This document shows, piece after piece, positions 18,820 through 26,972 of a DNA stretch of 64,000 nucleotides. A program made the translations under genes and the position numbers. Position 1 is the first letter of the stretch. Each line of letters begins with the position of its first letter. This DNA is from Siderastrea radians (Eukaryota; Cnidaria; Anthozoa; Scleractinia; Rhizangiidae). The notes under the pieces were generated by a model. The model saw only the letters and a list, made by a program, of their open reading frames with translations. It ran no database searches and had not been told where the DNA came from. Location of the stretch: positions 14,416,071-14,480,070 of the forward strand of contig OZ024892.1 in assembly GCA_964017195.1 (NCBI GenBank), in the 5' to 3' direction.

Positions 18820-19388
18820 TTAACGTCGTCGTCGTCGTCGAGTGGTGGCACCCCGTCGTCGTGAGGGGTTTTTATACCGTCGTCGTGCTAAGCGTTGTCT
18901 CAAATCAAACCCGGGCAGTCTCATCACCTCGGGACTCAACCATCCACCACGTTGTCGTCGCATGAGTTTCCAAAAAGGATACAGTCCTCCCCATTGAGAC
19001 AACCCTCGATCACTACGAATCCGTCGAGGTCGCGAAGGCACGGGTTCCAGCACACTCCCAAAATATCTCGCGCACGTTTGGTTTGCTTGGGAAACAAAGC
19101 ACTGGCTACCCGCACGGCTTCTTTCACGTTCTTATGGCTCAAGGCTTTCTTGGCTTGTTTGGTAATTTCTTTTTTAAGGACGTCTTCGGCTTTGCGTTTG
19201 ATACCGCGTGTCAAGCCCGTTTCCAAGCCTCTCTTGATATTACTAGGCAATTTTAAAGGATTTCGCGTGCTTTTAAGGCCTTGGGACCCCCCACGCAAGA
19301 GATCCGTCATCAACCCTTTGCCTTGTTGATCATACCACTCATCGGTCCGAAATCGTGTCAAACTTCCCCCACGCATCGTGCTCTTCAC
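18820..19388 (-). CDS. basic core/minor virion protein (frame-disrupted)
   Basis: It starts MKSTMRGGSLTRF at 19388 (or the second Met, 19376). A Lys/Arg-rich helical middle (RKAEDVLKKEITKQAKKAL, then ALFPKQTKRARDILG) follows. After the run of four A at 19060-19063 the frame becomes implausible. Another frame carries an Arg-rich continuation (PSRPRRIRSDRG, then an RRR-rich C-terminus) that ends at 18820, two bases before the capsid start codon. I read this as one basic protein with a single-base shift. A TATAAAAA box lies at 19434-19441. Confidence 0.6.
18869..18876 (-). promoter_or_regulatory. TATA box of the major capsid gene
   Basis: TATAAAAA on the minus strand lies within the coding end of the upstream core-protein gene, 52 bp before the capsid ATG, so the capsid/protease pair probably has its own transcript. 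Confidence 0.55.
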
Positions 19389-19433
19389 GCGTTACCAAGG
19401 ATCACGATTGGTTGGTGTCACAGGACTCGTCTC

Positions 19434-19441
19434 TTTTTATA
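19434..19441 (-). promoter_or_regulatory. TATA box of basic core-protein gene
   Basis: TATAAAAA on the minus strand, 46 bp upstream of the start at 19388 and within the end of the next upstream gene. Confidence 0.55.
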
Positions 19442-19447
19442 CCGTCC

Positions 19448-19630
19448 TCATCGTCTTCTTTTTCGAAACGCGGCTTCCAACCCTTTTTTGGCCCCGTAAC
19501 TCGCCGCACCCCCCGCGGCACCCAACGCCACGGCTTTCCCTCCAGCGATCAAGGCTGGAATCAGCGCATCCAGGGGCAATAAGCCCCCTCGTTGCCTTCT
19601 TCGTCTTCGACGTCTTCTCGTCTTGGGCAT
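19448..19630 (-). CDS. tiny Arg-rich core-like protein, paralogue of 14207-14377
   Basis: About 60 residues from MPKTRRRR at 19630. An Arg run ends in QRGG, followed by LLPLDALIPALIAGGKAVALGAAGGAASYG and a basic tail (FRKRRR). The Arg/QRGG/GKAVAL pattern is shared with 14207-14377. It resembles the adenovirus pX/mu type of precursor in general layout, with a Gly-rich stretch where a maturation protease could cut (inference). Confidence 0.65.
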   Translation of the reverse strand: MPKTRRRRRRRRQRGGLLPLDALIPALIAGGKAVALGAAGGAASYGAKKGLEAAFRKRRR

Positions 19631-19672
19631 CTTGTTGTGATTGGTCACTCCCTTGGTCAAGTCCTCCCCTTT

Positions 19673-20737
19673 TTATGTCTTTTTGAAGTGTAACGTGACA
19701 ATGGTATGGCCATCACCAAACTTGACCAAGTCTCCTCCCCTACCATTCGTTTCGGCTACTTGAACGTGAATGATTTCCACCACCTCGTTACGAAGAGCCA
19801 TGTATTGAATGTGCAACGGTTCAAAGTACAGGGTGCCGCGTCCTTGTCGCTTGTACTGGATTTCACGCAACAAATCGGTCACGCGGTTGCCCACCACCGC
19901 GCTGCCTGCGATGTCCGAGTACACGTGCAATGATCGCGTGGGTTCCCCCACCACCGCCCGAAACGCCATATTCAAGTTGGTGAAACGCCAATTACAACTC
20001 ATGCTCAATTGTAAATAATCCGGTAAAATCGAACGCACCGTCCAAAAGACCGGGTTGCTCTGATCGTCGTTCACATCGTTCCAATCGTTGCCAATCGGTT
20101 CTTTCATGTTGGGGATTTGATCCCCCAGGAATTCTTGCTGTAAGTTCGGACCCAAAATCAACCCACTGCTAATTTTACGTAACCATCCCATCTTGAGCGC
20201 TAACTTGGTGTAGATGGTAAGGGCCGGTGTTTTGTTGCCACAATGGCAGACATTTGTGTTGTCGATGAGCAGATCCTCCCCTTCCCACTTGAACTTGACG
20301 TAGGTGTGTTTGCCTTGATCATTGGTAAACCGGCCTCCTTGAATCGCCGTTTCGTGGCGTCGTTGTTCCAAGTGGGCAATCGTGGCTTTCATGAAACTCA
20401 CGCCATCCACCACCCAATCCAAATCTTGGACGTCTTGGATCAGGGTTTGCGTCGTGCCTATGCGCGCTGCCATGGTGCCATCACTTTTACCCGGGGCGGG
20501 ATAGGTGATCTCCCAGGACGTCGCTAGGATGTACCCATCTTTCTTCACCAGCTGGTACAAATTCACGCGGGTATCCGGTAAGGAAATGGCACTCAACCCC
20601 ACTTGCCATCCACCCCCCGTGAGCTGTAACGGTTGCGGTAAACGAATCTTGAAGGAATTGGCTTGGTTGTGGGGAAATTCATGGCGGTTGGCATGACTGG
20701 GTAATGTCACGTAGAACGACATCTTTGTCTTCTTCAC
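19673..20737 (-). CDS. minor-capsid (penton-type) protein, copy 1
   Basis: 354 residues. The N-terminus FYVTLPSHANRHEFPHNQAN, followed by RLPQPLQL.GGGWQVGL, matches a protein pattern found in most invertebrate Polintons that I associate with the minor capsid/penton role. Later landmarks are ALKMGWL, GPNLQQEF and a conserved LHVYSDIA, TDLLREI, YFEPLHIQYMALRNEVVEI block. It is intact. It overlaps by four bases the end of its tandem paralogue (20734-21781), which suggests coupled expression. Confidence 0.72.
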   Translation of the reverse strand: MKKTKMSFYVTLPSHANRHEFPHNQANSFKIRLPQPLQLTGGGWQVGLSAISLPDTRVNLYQLVKKDGYILATSWEITYPAPGKSDGTMAARIGTTQTLIQDVQDLDWVVDGVSFMKATIAHLEQRRHETAIQGGRFTNDQGKHTYVKFKWEGEDLLIDNTNVCHCGNKTPALTIYTKLALKMGWLRKISSGLILGPNLQQEFLGDQIPNMKEPIGNDWNDVNDDQSNPVFWTVRSILPDYLQLSMSCNWRFTNLNMAFRAVVGEPTRSLHVYSDIAGSAVVGNRVTDLLREIQYKRQGRGTLYFEPLHIQYMALRNEVVEIIHVQVAETNGRGGDLVKFGDGHTIVTLHFKKT

Positions 20738-21781
20738 ATCACCACCACCTCCCTTTTAAAGTGCAGGGTGAGGAGGGTACGTCCTTTGCCAAATTGGACT
20801 AGATCCCCATTGGTTTCGGCCATCTGGGTTTCCACGATTTCCACCACTTCGTTGCGTACTGGGACATATTGAATATGGCGAGGTTCAAAGTGGGTGGTGT
20901 TTTGAGGCTGGTACTTGATTTCTCGTAAGAGATCCGTGATGCGACCTCCTACCATACTGCTGGTCCCTACATTGCAATACACGTGCAAAGGACGCGTCGG
21001 AGCAAATTCCGACGAGGGACGAAAGGTCTCGTTCAAATTCACAAACCGCCAAGGGCACGATAGACTCAACTTCACATAATCCCCCTCCACTTTCCAAAAG
21101 GTGGGTTTGTTGCTGGTATCGCGGACATCCGTCGGGGTGGGAATGGTGGACATGCCTTGAAATTCTGGCAAGAGATTCGGACCCAATCGATACTGACCGG
21201 GAGACACTTGTTCGATCCATCCCATTTTCAGGGCCAAGGTTCTGCCCCATGACACGTGCACTACTTGAGCTTTGTAATCCACATGGGTGGTATTCAACAA
21301 CAAATCCCCTTCGGAGGTCCATTCAAAGGTCGGGACCAATTTGAGGCCATCGTTCTCTGTCCATTTGTTGAGGGGTTTGGTTTGTTTCGCACGTTCTTGC
21401 TGGTAACGATACACCAGTTGATGAAAAAAAGTGCGATCCCGTCGACGAGGCCATCTCCTTTTTCATATCTCGACCGTAGACAGTGAGTTCGCGACGTTCA
21501 TGGTACCATCGATCGTTGCCTTGATCGTCTTGGGAATACACCCGTTCGTGCCATCGTACATACAACAGAGGATGGGAATCGCCCACTCCTCCTTCTTCCG
21601 CTACCACGGGAATGGTGGGTAAGGATAAGCTCACCATGCCTACCATCCATCCTCGTCCCATAAATCGGATGGGTTTCGGCAATCGGTTTCTGAACTGATG
21701 AGCTTTGTTGCCAGGAAACTCCTTGGTACTCGCATGACTCATCAACGTCACGTAAAACGAAGAATTGGGCACCCACGTCAT
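20734..21781 (-). CDS. minor-capsid (penton-type) protein, copy 2 (frame-disrupted)
   Basis: Tandem paralogue of the preceding entry: the same FYVTLMSHAS.KEFPGNKAH start with GRGWMVGMVSLSLP, and the same ALKMGWI, GPNLLPEFQG, LHVYCNVG, TDLLREI, FEPRHIQYVPVRNEVVEI end. The first frame (21323-21781) loses register at seven A at 21424-21430. The rest is open in another frame down to 20734. Duplication of this gene could give two different vertex or minor proteins. Confidence 0.7.
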
Positions 21782-21782
21782 G

Positions 21783-22916
21783 TTAGTCGCGTCGGCGTCG
21801 TCTTTTGGGTGGCTTGGGTGGACTTGTCTTTTTCCTCTGGGGTGGTTGGAGAGAGGTCACGTCACCACGAGCAATCCAACTATTGTACTTGTCCGGCCAT
21901 CCTTTCCACTTGACCAACCATCGATCTTTTTGTCGCTTAAGTACCTTTTCAATGCGAAACACGTCGGACACATGGACTTTTTGTAAATCCTCTTCATAAA
22001 ACGTGCCTTGGACGGGGGTATCATCCCATTCGTGAATCTTATACGTGGGCACAGGTCCCGGGACAACGCGATGCACCACAAACACTTCTTCGGTCCAACC
22101 GGGTAAATAGCCTTTTTCAAAGGTGCGATGAATCTTATTGAGACGGACACGATCTCCGACTTTGAATTTGGGGTTTTTCTGACCTTTCCATCGTTTGGCG
22201 TACAATCGTTTCCATACCGCTTCTTCGTTGTCCCATGTCACGTCTTGAGGGGCCATACCAATACTTCGATGACGGGTGGCATTGTACCCTTGCACCAACT
22301 CGGGTAAGACATCGTCAAACCGTAAGGTGTTGGCCGCGGTAAAATACCGGTACAACCGTTCTTTCAAGGTGCGGTTAAATCGTTCCACCACACTGGCTTT
22401 CGCATCCCCTTCGGTGGAAAAATGATGAATGCCTTGCTCGTCAAGCCATCGTTGAAACGTCCGATTATAAAATTCTTTCCCTCGATCCGTTTGCAATCGG
22501 TTGGGGTGTCGTCGTCCTTGTTTCAAAATCTTCTCAAAGGCTTTCACTAGGGCCACGCCGGTTTTGTCTTTCAAGGGTTGCACCCACGCGTATTTCGACA
22601 AGACATCCACGACCGTCAACAAGTATCGTAGGCCCCGATTATATTTGGCCAGCGGTTGCACTTCGACTAAATCCGCCACCCATTGATCGTCCAACCCTCC
22701 GACGATCACGGGGACGGTGGGAAAACGTCGACGTCGCGGTTTATGTAACGTGTAGGCCAAATCCCGTTCCAAGACCCGTTGGGCTTGTTTCAAAGGGAGA
22801 CGATGGGCTTTGGCAAACCGTTGCACGTCTCCTAAACTCCCTGGGGCACGAGGGTCGTGGTAACGATTCAACCATGATGGGGTGTTTTTCTTTCGAGGGG
22901 CCATACCTTCTGGCAT
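21783..22916 (-). CDS. retroviral-type (rve) integrase with C-terminal chromodomain
   Basis: 377 residues, intact. An H2C2-like N-terminus is not obvious. The rve core shows the acidic triad D82 (VADLVEV), D144 (QTDRGKEF) and E178 (VVERFNRTLKERL). A C-terminal chromodomain follows at about 315-350 (VFRIEKVLKRQKDRWLVKWKGW, then NSWI) with the aromatic/Trp residues that form a methyl-lysine cage. It catalyses element insertion with a 6-bp duplication, matching the CATTTG repeats seen. The chromodomain may bias insertion to particular chromatin (known for chromoviral retrotransposons, inferred here). Confidence 0.93.
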   Translation of the reverse strand: MPEGMAPRKKNTPSWLNRYHDPRAPGSLGDVQRFAKAHRLPLKQAQRVLERDLAYTLHKPRRRRFPTVPVIVGGLDDQWVADLVEVQPLAKYNRGLRYLLTVVDVLSKYAWVQPLKDKTGVALVKAFEKILKQGRRHPNRLQTDRGKEFYNRTFQRWLDEQGIHHFSTEGDAKASVVERFNRTLKERLYRYFTAANTLRFDDVLPELVQGYNATRHRSIGMAPQDVTWDNEEAVWKRLYAKRWKGQKNPKFKVGDRVRLNKIHRTFEKGYLPGWTEEVFVVHRVVPGPVPTYKIHEWDDTPVQGTFYEEDLQKVHVSDVFRIEKVLKRQKDRWLVKWKGWPDKYNSWIARGDVTSLQPPQRKKTSPPKPPKRRRRRD

Positions 22917-23224
22917 TCATCCCATAAGGTCGGTATGGAAGGGATAGTGTCGGGATGCGCCTTTTGAATGATTCGATACCATCGCCATGCGTCCGGATGC
23001 GCTTTTAACCATAAGACAAACACCACCCATCGATACAGGTTACGATCCACGTGGGTTTCTTCAAAGATCTGGAGAGGATGCGTGTCCTCGGGACATGGGG
23101 AAATAGGGATGTTGGACCCGGGTTGATGATCATATAACACTTGGCAAAGCGATTGGTGGCATTGCCATTGCACCAGAGACAACAGACCCTCCCACGCATA
23201 ACACATCCACACAGCAGACTCCAT
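22868..23224 (-). CDS. unknown Trp/Cys-rich protein upstream of integrase
   Basis: About 118 residues from the Met at 23224 (the frame runs to 23260). It is rich in Trp, Cys and His (MESAVWMCYAWEGLLSLVQW, then VDRNLYRWVVFVLWLKAHPDAWRW). It overlaps the integrase start by about 49 bp in another frame. No family recognised and no clear catalytic motif. The overlap and clean frame support its being real. Confidence 0.5.
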   Translation of the reverse strand: MESAVWMCYAWEGLLSLVQWQCHQSLCQVLYDHQPGSNIPISPCPEDTHPLQIFEETHVDRNLYRWVVFVLWLKAHPDAWRWYRIIQKAHPDTIPSIPTLWDECQKVWPLERKTPHHG

Positions 23225-23242
23225 GGTCCTATTGATAAAAAA

Positions 23243-23248
23243 TTTTAT
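23243..23248 (-). terminator. polyadenylation signal of the GRF-finger gene
   Basis: AATAAA on the minus strand lies 13-18 bp past the stop codon of the 23261-24118 gene, an acceptable position for 3'-end formation. Confidence 0.45.
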
Positions 23249-23260
23249 TCGTTCTCTCAT

Positions 23261-24118
23261 TTAAAAGAGACCGTCATACACGACACTCTCTAGACCTTTC
23301 TGCCAGTTCTCGACACTGTCACTGTACTTGGGGGGTGGTGGCGCTGGGGCCACCATCATTTCTTGACGGTTCTTGAGCTCTTGAATCCCTCGTAGCAATT
23401 GTTTCTCATAGTCTGTCAGGGGTCGGTCCTCTTTCCTTCGAGGGGGCGGTCCTGGGATGTCCACGCCACGCTTGGGATACCCTTGAGCATCGCGGCTGGG
23501 TGGTTCAGCGAGTGGATCGGCTTTTTTGGGTGGGTTGTCATGAAACCAGCTCCAGTACTTTGGACCCAACGGTTGATCGGCCCATCGGAAGAAGCCACAC
23601 GTTTTCTTGGAACAATTCAGAAACAAGCGATCGGGGTTCTGGGTGGAATGGCTCTGTTGTAGCGTGGCGGGTTCACGGCAAAAGCATTGCAAACAAGTCC
23701 ACATGTCCAACACTTCTGGATGAGGTTGACTATACACGGCTTTCATATAGTCAGGAGCTTGATCTTGACCACAAAACAGCAAACAGGGTTGGATGGGACA
23801 TTTCACATACTTCCATCCCTTTTGAGATTCTCGTGCCTCCAAACGCACGTCATGGCAAGGGCATACCATGGTGTCCACCGAACTGGGAGGATCTTTGTCA
23901 TACCCGGTCGTCAATGTGAATTGAGGTGGTGTCGATTGCTCCACCATGTCATTCAATTCTTTCATCATATCTTCCACCGCGGCTCGGGTGTCTTCCACCA
24001 CCTCGCGCACCACCGGATCACAGTCCCCGGGCGTCATAGTTTGAATGGTCTTCTTCTTCTTCTTCCCCGTAGGGTGTTCGCTTCGCTTTCTCTTCCGATC
24101 AACAGACATCCTGCTCAA
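23261..24118 (-). CDS. tandem GRF-type zinc-finger protein
   Basis: 285 residues. A basic nuclear-signal-like start (DRKRKRSEHPTGKKKKK) is followed by an acidic helix. Then come two GRF-like modules: a weaker one (CPCHDVRLEAR, then KYVKCPIQPCLLFC, about 85-118) and a canonical one (CLQCFCREPA, then NPDRLFLNCSKKTCGFFRWAD, about 138-180). A proline-rich linker and helical C-terminus complete it. GRF fingers bind single-stranded nucleic acid in topoisomerase 3 and APE2/NEIL3-like proteins, so a replication or repair accessory role is plausible. TATAAAAA lies at 24147-24154. Confidence 0.75.
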   Translation of the reverse strand: MSRMSVDRKRKRSEHPTGKKKKKTIQTMTPGDCDPVVREVVEDTRAAVEDMMKELNDMVEQSTPPQFTLTTGYDKDPPSSVDTMVCPCHDVRLEARESQKGWKYVKCPIQPCLLFCGQDQAPDYMKAVYSQPHPEVLDMWTCLQCFCREPATLQQSHSTQNPDRLFLNCSKKTCGFFRWADQPLGPKYWSWFHDNPPKKADPLAEPPSRDAQGYPKRGVDIPGPPPRRKEDRPLTDYEKQLLRGIQELKNRQEMMVAPAPPPPKYSDSVENWQKGLESVVYDGLF

Positions 24119-24146
24119 AGGTTGTTTTCTTCACCCACCCCATGCC

Positions 24147-24154
24147 TTTTTATA
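24147..24154 (-). promoter_or_regulatory. TATA box of the GRF-finger gene
   Basis: TATAAAAA on the minus strand, 29 bp from the ATG at 24118; left half of a divergent promoter shared with the SLOG gene. Confidence 0.6.
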
Positions 24155-24173
24155 CCCATGACCCTTGGCTGTC

Positions 24174-24287
24174 ATTGGTCAGTTTCTCCTACCCATATAA
24201 GGACCTCTCATCTTCCCATTGGTCAGCTTTTCCCTATCCAAATAAGGTCCTCTTGTCTTCCCATTGGTCAGGTGTCCCTATTTAAGG
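24174..24287 (+). promoter_or_regulatory. triplicated CCAAT/TATA promoter unit before the SLOG gene
   Basis: Three units of about 45 bp each begin with ATTGGTCAG (24174, 24218, 24263; ATTGGTCAG-type with small changes) and end with a TATA-like ATATAAGG, AAATAAGG or ATTTAAGG. The last (about 24279-24286) lies about 38 bp before the SLOG ATG. Stepwise duplication of a core promoter is the simplest explanation. Confidence 0.65.
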
Positions 24288-24323
24288 AGCTCCCTTGGTC
24301 TCTAGATCTTCATTCTCAAAGCA

Positions 24324-25019
24324 ATGCCCCCCGACATCGACATGATCGGAGAACACGATGTGGATGCCTTGGAACTGCAGATTGGTCATGGCCATGTGGT
24401 GTACACCGGGGGCGCCAAAGGTACCGACGAACTCGTCGAACAACTGGGTAAACAGTTTGGGATGCAAGTAGAAGTGCTAGTCCCCCCGAACCATCCTCGA
24501 GCGACTTTCATCACCCCGTCCACCGTGGAAGTCCTCATGCTGGCCAACCCCCATCTTTACCAGGCGGCGGAGAAACTAGGGAAACGAATGCCCAGTCATT
24601 TTTACACCCTGCAATTGCTGCAACGCAATTATCAAATTGCCAAGAAAGCCAACACGATCTATGCCTTTGGCATTTTGGAACAGGATAAGAAACGCGTGAA
24701 AGGGGGTACCGGTTGGACCGTGCAACTGGCCATGGATCAAGGCAAACCCGTCTATCTGTTTGACATTCCCAGTCAATCATGGTACCGGTCGGACCATTAC
24801 TACCAAGTTAACGAGAATGCCGCCACCCTGGTCACAGGCAGTCAATTTGTCCCTTGGGGACCCAAAAAGCCCACCCTTCATCAAAGCAGTGCTATCGTGG
24901 GATCCCGGGATGTGGACAGCAACACCCGAGCCGAAATTCAAGCCTTATTCAACCGCACGTTCTGTCTCCCCGAGAACATTGATCAATTACGCCTGGAACT
25001 GGAAGACTTTCATTTGTAA
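24324..25019 (+). CDS. SLOG-domain (YpsA/DprA-like Rossmann) nucleotide-binding protein
   Basis: 231 residues, intact. SLOG signatures are clear: VVYTGGAKGTDELVEQL (GGAxGxD at 29-35), RNYQIAKKANTIYAFG (about 101-116) and GGTGWTVQLAMDQGKPVYLFD (127-147). SLOG domains bind nucleotide-derived ligands, for example ADP-ribose in TRPM channels and cyclic ADP-ribose in bacterial ThsA-type defence proteins. The last 80 residues have no recognised domain. It has its own promoter and is divergent from the virion block. A related uncharacterised family occurs in other Polintons (recollection). Sensing or sequestering a host signalling nucleotide is inference. Confidence 0.82.
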   Translation: MPPDIDMIGEHDVDALELQIGHGHVVYTGGAKGTDELVEQLGKQFGMQVEVLVPPNHPRATFITPSTVEVLMLANPHLYQAAEKLGKRMPSHFYTLQLLQRNYQIAKKANTIYAFGILEQDKKRVKGGTGWTVQLAMDQGKPVYLFDIPSQSWYRSDHYYQVNENAATLVTGSQFVPWGPKKPTLHQSSAIVGSRDVDSNTRAEIQALFNRTFCLPENIDQLRLELEDFHL

Positions 25020-25289
25020 TTGTACATAGCCTTTTCAATTTCTTAGTTTTTATTTTTTCCCATTGTACATAGCTTTCTTTTTACTTTTTATTTTTTGAAT
25101 TGTAGATAGGAATGCCCCAACCCGCGTGGCAACAACACGAACACCCTTTGTAAAAAACATCCCCTCTTTTTTAATTAAAATAAAAAAGCTCACAACACTG
25201 AGTTTGCACGTGGATTATAAATAATTTGTCTTGACTCACAGCAGCCTTGACTCACAATAAAAAACTCAAGAGGAATGTTCAAAGTCTAT
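25020..25289. other. convergent intergenic region
   Basis: AT-rich. TTGTACATAGC occurs twice (25019-25030 and about 25063-25073), and AATAAA motifs near 25183 and 25256 could end the SLOG transcript. No gene. Confidence 0.5.
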
Positions 25290-25805
25290 TTACACAAATA
25301 AAACACGTCGTACACGACTGACTCGCTCCTTTCTTCTCTCCCGTTCCTCCTGCTCCTGTTTTTTGACTTCCCCGTAAAAATGACTGATGGTCAACCATGA
25401 ATCACCACAGTATAGTTCCGGCAGATGCGCAGCCATATAAAAATCAAGTTGCTCAAACAGCCCCATGCTAATTGGCCAATATCGCTCCTCCATGGTCGGT
25501 ACTACCCATCGCTCAATCCAAGGGATGATGCGATGCGCCAGCCCTCTCTTTAACTTACGGTAAGTCACTGGTTGAAGAGGTAACCCATTCTCCGGCTCAA
25601 CAAAACACAACAAAAATAAACGGATGAAGGCCTCCACGCGTTGTCGATTCAGGGGACGCCATGATTCCTCTCGCCTTTGGTACATGCGCGTAATTTGGCG
25701 CTGGAGGGGCGATTGCTCCGGGCCAACTCTCCTCCTCAATGAGTCTGCTCCTCCCACGTTCACAACACTGGCTAAGGAGCCCAAGGGTTTTCTTGTTTTC
25801 ACCAT
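25290..25805 (-). CDS. unknown helical protein near the right end
   Basis: About 171 residues from the Met at 25805. The frame extends to 25916, but a minus-strand TATATA at about 25878-25883 lies inside that extension, so the inner Met is more plausible. It is rich in Arg and Trp (PLNRQRVEAFIRLFLLCFVEP, PWIERWVVPTMEERYWPISMGLFEQ) with a highly charged C-terminus. No family recognised. By position it is the right-end counterpart of the left plus-strand gene at 11059. Confidence 0.5.
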   Translation of the reverse strand: MVKTRKPLGSLASVVNVGGADSLRRRVGPEQSPLQRQITRMYQRREESWRPLNRQRVEAFIRLFLLCFVEPENGLPLQPVTYRKLKRGLAHRIIPWIERWVVPTMEERYWPISMGLFEQLDFYMAAHLPELYCGDSWLTISHFYGEVKKQEQEERERRKERVSRVRRVLFV

Positions 25806-25913
25806 TTTTGGGCTCAACTGACATAAGTCACCAAGGACCGGCTCAAAGCTAAGAGTGACGTCCTGGGGCCTCACTTGACCTATATACCCTGATCCGCGCA
25901 ATGCCTCATGGGC

Positions 25914-26050
25914 CATCTAAGGAGGGGGGAGGGGGTCCCCCCACCCCTTCCCCTCCCAAAGCATCATGGGGTCTCCTTCTCATTGGTTCATGCCCTCGTC
26001 CACGTGACCCTTTTTTCTCTATAAAAACCACCGTCCCATTTCATGTTTTC
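25914..26050 (+). promoter_or_regulatory. inverted copy of the polB bidirectional promoter
   Basis: In reverse complement it follows the 10846-11045 region: TTTTTATAGAGA, then an ACCAATGAGA CCAAT box, then GGGAGGGGAAGG and GGTGGGGGGACCCCCTCC. The plus-strand TATAAAAA (about 26020) would drive rightward transcription, but the ATG downstream (about 26061) opens only a short frame. It is a relic of a once longer inverted repeat. Confidence 0.6.
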
Positions 26051-26110
26051 ACACTCATCGATGATCCAGTCCTCAGTCCAGAAGCCCAACAAGGGGATTC
26101 TCATGAAAAA

Positions 26111-26230
26111 AGAGGGATGTCTTCCTTTTCGTACTGATAGTACACCTCAACCATGTCGTCGTTAATGACGGACACGTGCCGTATATCCAAGGTATCTGTA
26201 TCCAAAAACTGGTGCAAGGCTTTGCAGAAA
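26111..26230 (-). pseudogene. polB internal fragment, inverted relative to the relic
   Basis: On the minus strand it encodes about 38 residues (ALHQFLDTDTLDIRHVSVIN, then DMVEVYYQYEKEDIP) homologous to the polB stretch at about 7325-7440. It ends at a stop and has no polymerase motifs, so it is a scrap. The divergence at many codons suggests a related but different Polinton lineage or long decay. Confidence 0.75.
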
Positions 26231-26235
26231 CGGAG

Positions 26236-26880
26236 AAAGGAATGCTCATTATGGAATAGGAACACTCATATCAAAAGGAATACTCATTACATCATGGAAC
26301 AGGAACACTCATTAAAAGGAACACTCATCAAAAGGAATACTCATTAAAAAGGAAACTTATCAAAAAGGAACACTCATCATAGAATAGGACAACTCATATT
26401 AAAAGGAACCCTCATTAATAGGAAGTCATCAAAAAGGAACACTCATATTATCAAAAGGAACTAATAGGAACACTCATATCAAAAAGGAATACTCATTACA
26501 TCATGGAACAGGAACACGGGCTTTGCTGTTTACTTGACATTCTTGTTCGTTTGCAACCATTTCATCGAAAGGAAAATGGATTGTTTGGACAGAAGTCAAA
26601 TGCGAGCAACATGGATTTCCACAATTTCATCCGTGATGAATACTCCTCGAAAACAGAAACCATTTAGGTCGTTGATAATGAACACGTGCCCTGGTGGCCA
26701 GGTCCCTAGATCCTGCTTCTGCTTCCTCTTCGAAATGGAACTCATCAAAAAGGAACACTCATCAAAAGGAACACTCATGTTATCAAAAGGAACTCATCAT
26801 GGAATACTCATATTTAAAAAGGAACCCTCATATTAAAAGGGCATCGAATAGGTCCACTCCAATTACTCCTCCTCTTTCCT
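26236..26880 (+). repeat. degenerate AAAAGGAACACTCAT repeat field
   Basis: More than a dozen irregular copies of (A)nGGAA(C/T)ACTCAT, interrupted near 26515-26735 by a segment whose minus strand resembles another polB scrap (VFITDEIVEIHV). The same motif occurs once in each TIR beside the polB stop (AAGGAACATTCATTCAAAGGAACAC), so the field may have grown from it. Confidence 0.7.
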
Positions 26881-26972
26881 CAGTTATGTGTTCTTCCTCT
26901 TGAACCATCAAAAGAACGTGGGAGGAGACAGAAGCCACTCCTCAACCCACACTCAATGGAATAGGAATCCAG

